Of a stretch of 45,271 nt of DNA, positions 43,285 to 45,271 are shown piece after piece. The translations under genes were made by a program, and so were the position numbers. Positions within the stretch are counted from its first letter, which is position 1, and each line of letters opens with the position of its first letter. The DNA is from Helochares maculicollis (Eukaryota > Arthropoda > Insecta > Coleoptera > Hydrophilidae). The stretch is taken from assembly GCA_033557835.1 (NCBI GenBank), contig JAWQRO010000271.1, positions 1 through 45,271 on the forward strand. The letters are read 5' to 3'. The notes under the pieces are model-generated. The model did not search any database. It had not been told where the DNA came from and saw only the letters and a list, made by a program, of their open reading frames with translations.

Positions 43285-43735
43285 ATACTTGCCTTCAGCA
43301 CAACAGCAAAAAAATCCATCTATATTAACTAACACAAAAAACAAAATCAACAAGAACAACGTAGTCTACAAAATTAATTGCAAGGAATGCAATAAAAACT
43401 GTATTGGAACTACATCCCAACCACTCAAAAATAGAATAAACCAACATAAATCAAACTCAAATATTAAACCGAACAGCACAGCTTTAGCAAAACACGCCAA
43501 TGAAAAAACATTCGTTCGACTACGAGAACACGAAAATTCTAGTAACTGAAAACGACACAAGGAAACTTCTTCTATTGGAAATTATACACATAAAAACAGC
43601 AAGAAAGACATTGCCGACCTACCCCCAGAATATGAAGCCATACTTATTACGAAAAAAACACAGAAGGCACTAAAGTAACCAAAACAACTAATTGGTTACC
43701 AATAAATAAAATGTTTGTTTACAAACAACAAATTA
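43285..43735 (+). mobile_element. Penelope-like element relic (GIY-YIG end)
   Basis: It encodes NNVVYKINCKECNKNCIGTT followed by SQPLKNRINQHKSNSNIKPN and ALAKHANEKTF, a GIY-YIG endonuclease N-half of Penelope-like elements (VYKI for GIY, CIG for YIG, Arg in LKNRI). The frame breaks after about 43549. Sequence like LLLLEIIHIKTARKTLPTYP continues in another frame to about 43640. It is homologous to the minus-strand copy at 18885-19610. The reverse transcriptase part is absent, so this is a 5'-truncated copy. Confidence 0.78.
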
Positions 43736-43774
43736 AATATATCGTAGGGACTTTATAAAATAAGACGGCTGACT

Positions 43775-43890
43775 TTGGCTTTTTCTAATTCTATTACTTT
43801 TGTGTTCTTGTAGTCAAATGCGTGCTTCCTAGATTTACTGTAGATTGTCAGAGCAGTACAATTAGGTTTTATTTTGTTAACTTTACAAAA
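43775..43890 (-). mobile_element. Second Penelope-like fragment, inverted
   Basis: On the minus strand this matches the GIY-YIG downstream region of the other copies. The plus-strand text ttttgtgttcttgtagtcaaatgcgtgc aligns with tttttgtgttctcgtagtcgaacgaatg at about 19020. It faces the element at 43285-43735, giving a tail-to-tail pair. Confidence 0.55.
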
Positions 43891-43894
43891 AATT

Positions 43895-44245
43895 AAAAAC
43901 CGGATCACCTAACATAAATCCGACAACTTATATATTTATTATTATTTATAGCGTATTTTATTTGTCTGGTTATGACTTAAGCGCTATTTGACGACATGCT
44001 ATTTTTTTGCTATTCATCATGATGATCATGAATATTAATCATAATTAAGAATAAGTAAATAAGATCAATAGATTTTAGAAATATTTAGCAGAATATATAC
44101 GTATAAATATTGCGAATTTTGAATTTTTTTGTGGCGTTAAGTTGGCACTCATGTTTCTCACTTAAACCGATAAGTTCGGCCATTTTGAACGTTCAGTTAA
44201 TTGTTGACAGCTGCTTTGCTTGCACGTGACTCGTCTTCGATTTTT
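43895..44245. other. Intergenic, left flank of terminal mariner
   Basis: AT-rich. The part from about 44140 (ttggcactcatgtttctcac..., ggccattttgaacg) is probably the untranslated 5' region of the mariner. The inverted repeat could not be defined. Confidence 0.4.
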
Positions 44246-44254
44246 ACAAATTAA

Positions 44255-45271
44255 AAAAAATTGATCAAAGAATCTATATCAAAATTTCTGTAAAAAACGA
44301 AATTAAGTGCGCGGATGCATTCCGAATGTTGACTGTGGCATATGGAGAAGATATCTTGGACCGAAGCAACGTGTATCGGTGGTACAAAATGTTCTCAGAA
44401 GGCCGAGAAGATGTGAACGACGAAGAGCCCAAGCACTTCAACAACAGACGAAAAAATTAATGAAGTGAAGAGAATGGTATTGGCCAATCATCGAATCACC
44501 GTTAGAGAAGTTGCTGAGGGCCTAGACATATCGATTGGCTCGTGCTATTCGATTTTTATCAATGATTTGGGCATGAGACGGGTCGCCGCGAAATCCGTAC
44601 CAAAATTGCTCAATTTCGACCAAAAACAGCTTCGCATGAAAATTGCTAATGAGCTGTTGGACTCTGTTCGCGACGACAAAAATTTGCTCCTGAGGATCAT
44701 TACTGGTGACAAATCGTGGGTTTACGGTTATGACGTGGAAACCAAAGCTCAATCATCTCACGAACCAAGACCGAAAAAAGCGCGCCAAGTTCGGTCGACT
44801 GTGAAAGTTTTGCTTACCGATTTCTTCGATTGCAGAGGCGTGGTGCATCGTGAGTTCTTGCCACAAGGTAGAACGGTCAATAAGGAATATTACCTGCAAG
44901 TTCTGCGCAATTCGCGTGAAGCGATCCTCCAGAAACCCCCGGATTTGTGGAAGAACAAAAATTGGCTTTTGCACCACGATAACGCCCCAGCTTACACATC
45001 GTTGCTTGTACGCGACTTTTTGGCAAAAAGCAACACACTAATGATGCCGCAGCCACCATATTCCCCAGATCTGCTCCCCTGTGACTTTTTCTTGTTCCCG
45101 AAACTAAAGAGCCTCATGAAAGGACGACGCTACGCTAATATTGGCGAGATAAAGATGGCATCGAAGGAGGAGCTGAACAAGATAAAGGAAAATGATTTTT
45201 TAAGTGCTTCGAAGATTGGAAAAAACGTTGGCACAAGTGTATAATATCTCATGGGGATTACTTTGAAGGGG
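44255..45271 (+). mobile_element. mariner transposase, best preserved copy, runs off window
   Basis: QRIYIKISVKNEIKCADAFR and VYRWYKMFSEGREDVNDEE (44255-44425) form the N-terminal DNA-binding part. No ATG is present where one is expected. A frame break follows at about 44425-44435, then the long frame carries TTDEKINEVKRMVLANHRIT, HTH2 (VREVAEGLDISIGSCYSIF), IITGDKSWVYGYD (first Asp; Lys replaces the usual Glu), LHHDNAPAYTS (second Asp) and PQPPYSPDLLPCDFFLFPKL (third Asp). A second shift near 45200 moves the C-terminus FKCFEDWKKRWHKC to another frame, which continues past the window edge as SHGDYFEG. All three catalytic Asp are kept. Few lesions suggest a fairly recent insertion. Confidence 0.92.

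Noticed and set aside
1..45271. CRISPR arrays, rRNA genes, functional tRNAs, bacterial operons
   Set aside because: None seen. The sequence has eukaryotic splicing and insect gene families, and the only tRNA-like segment is degenerate.

Overview
This window is AT-rich insect nuclear DNA, possibly from a beetle, although the order is a guess. The evidence is spliced genes with canonical GT/AG introns, TATA boxes and AATAAA signals. It holds two arthropod multigene families, odorant-binding proteins (OBPs) and EcKinase-like/CHK kinases (EcKL). It also holds many decayed animal transposons: P-element/THAP9 type, mariner, LINE and Penelope-like. There are no bacterial-style operons, rRNA genes or CRISPR arrays.

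Layout. About 1-8 kb is gene-poor and contains a broken P-element-like transposase (1722-4230) and a mariner fossil (about 5750-6200). From 8.1 to 15.9 kb is an OBP cluster: three plus-strand members (8181-8674, 8951-9437 and a leaderless 9564-9821) and two minus-strand members (14660-15131 and 15474-15882, the last with a one-base frameshift). Between the two OBP groups lie a LINE relic, an EcKL pseudogene and a broken mariner. From 16.7 to 39.5 kb is an EcKL array of six full-length genes: plus 16695-17933; minus 21266-22557, 28737-31900, 32201-33448 and 34885-36250; plus 38222-39509. A second EcKL pseudogene lies at about 27840-28584. Gaps in the array hold LINE, Penelope and mariner debris, an unidentified GC-richer island and a tRNA-like relic. 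From 39.5 kb to the end are two more mariners (the last runs off the window and is the best preserved), Penelope fragments, a 34-bp perfect palindrome and a second copy of a roughly 1-kb repeat also present at 23.5-24.7 kb.

How the genes relate. OBPs are small secreted carriers of hydrophobic ligands. EcKL proteins are cytosolic small-molecule kinases linked to ecdysteroid phosphorylation and, in flies, to xenobiotic metabolism. Both families are growing and decaying here by local duplication, with tandem and inverted copies, pseudogenes and intron-plus and intron-minus members. An EcKL pseudogene sits inside the OBP cluster, so the two clusters have been intermixed. Joint function in chemosensation or detoxification is inference from adjacency only.

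Points most worth checking: (1) the OBP exon at 9564-9821 has no signal-peptide exon of its own but is phase-compatible with the leader of the gene before it; (2) the EcKL at 16695 has QRD in place of the HGD catalytic triplet; (3) hammerhead-like cores near Penelope-type sequence, and the 34-bp palindrome; (4) the OBP at 15474-15882, where one extra base in an 8-base homopolymer separates a broken frame from an intact OBP.
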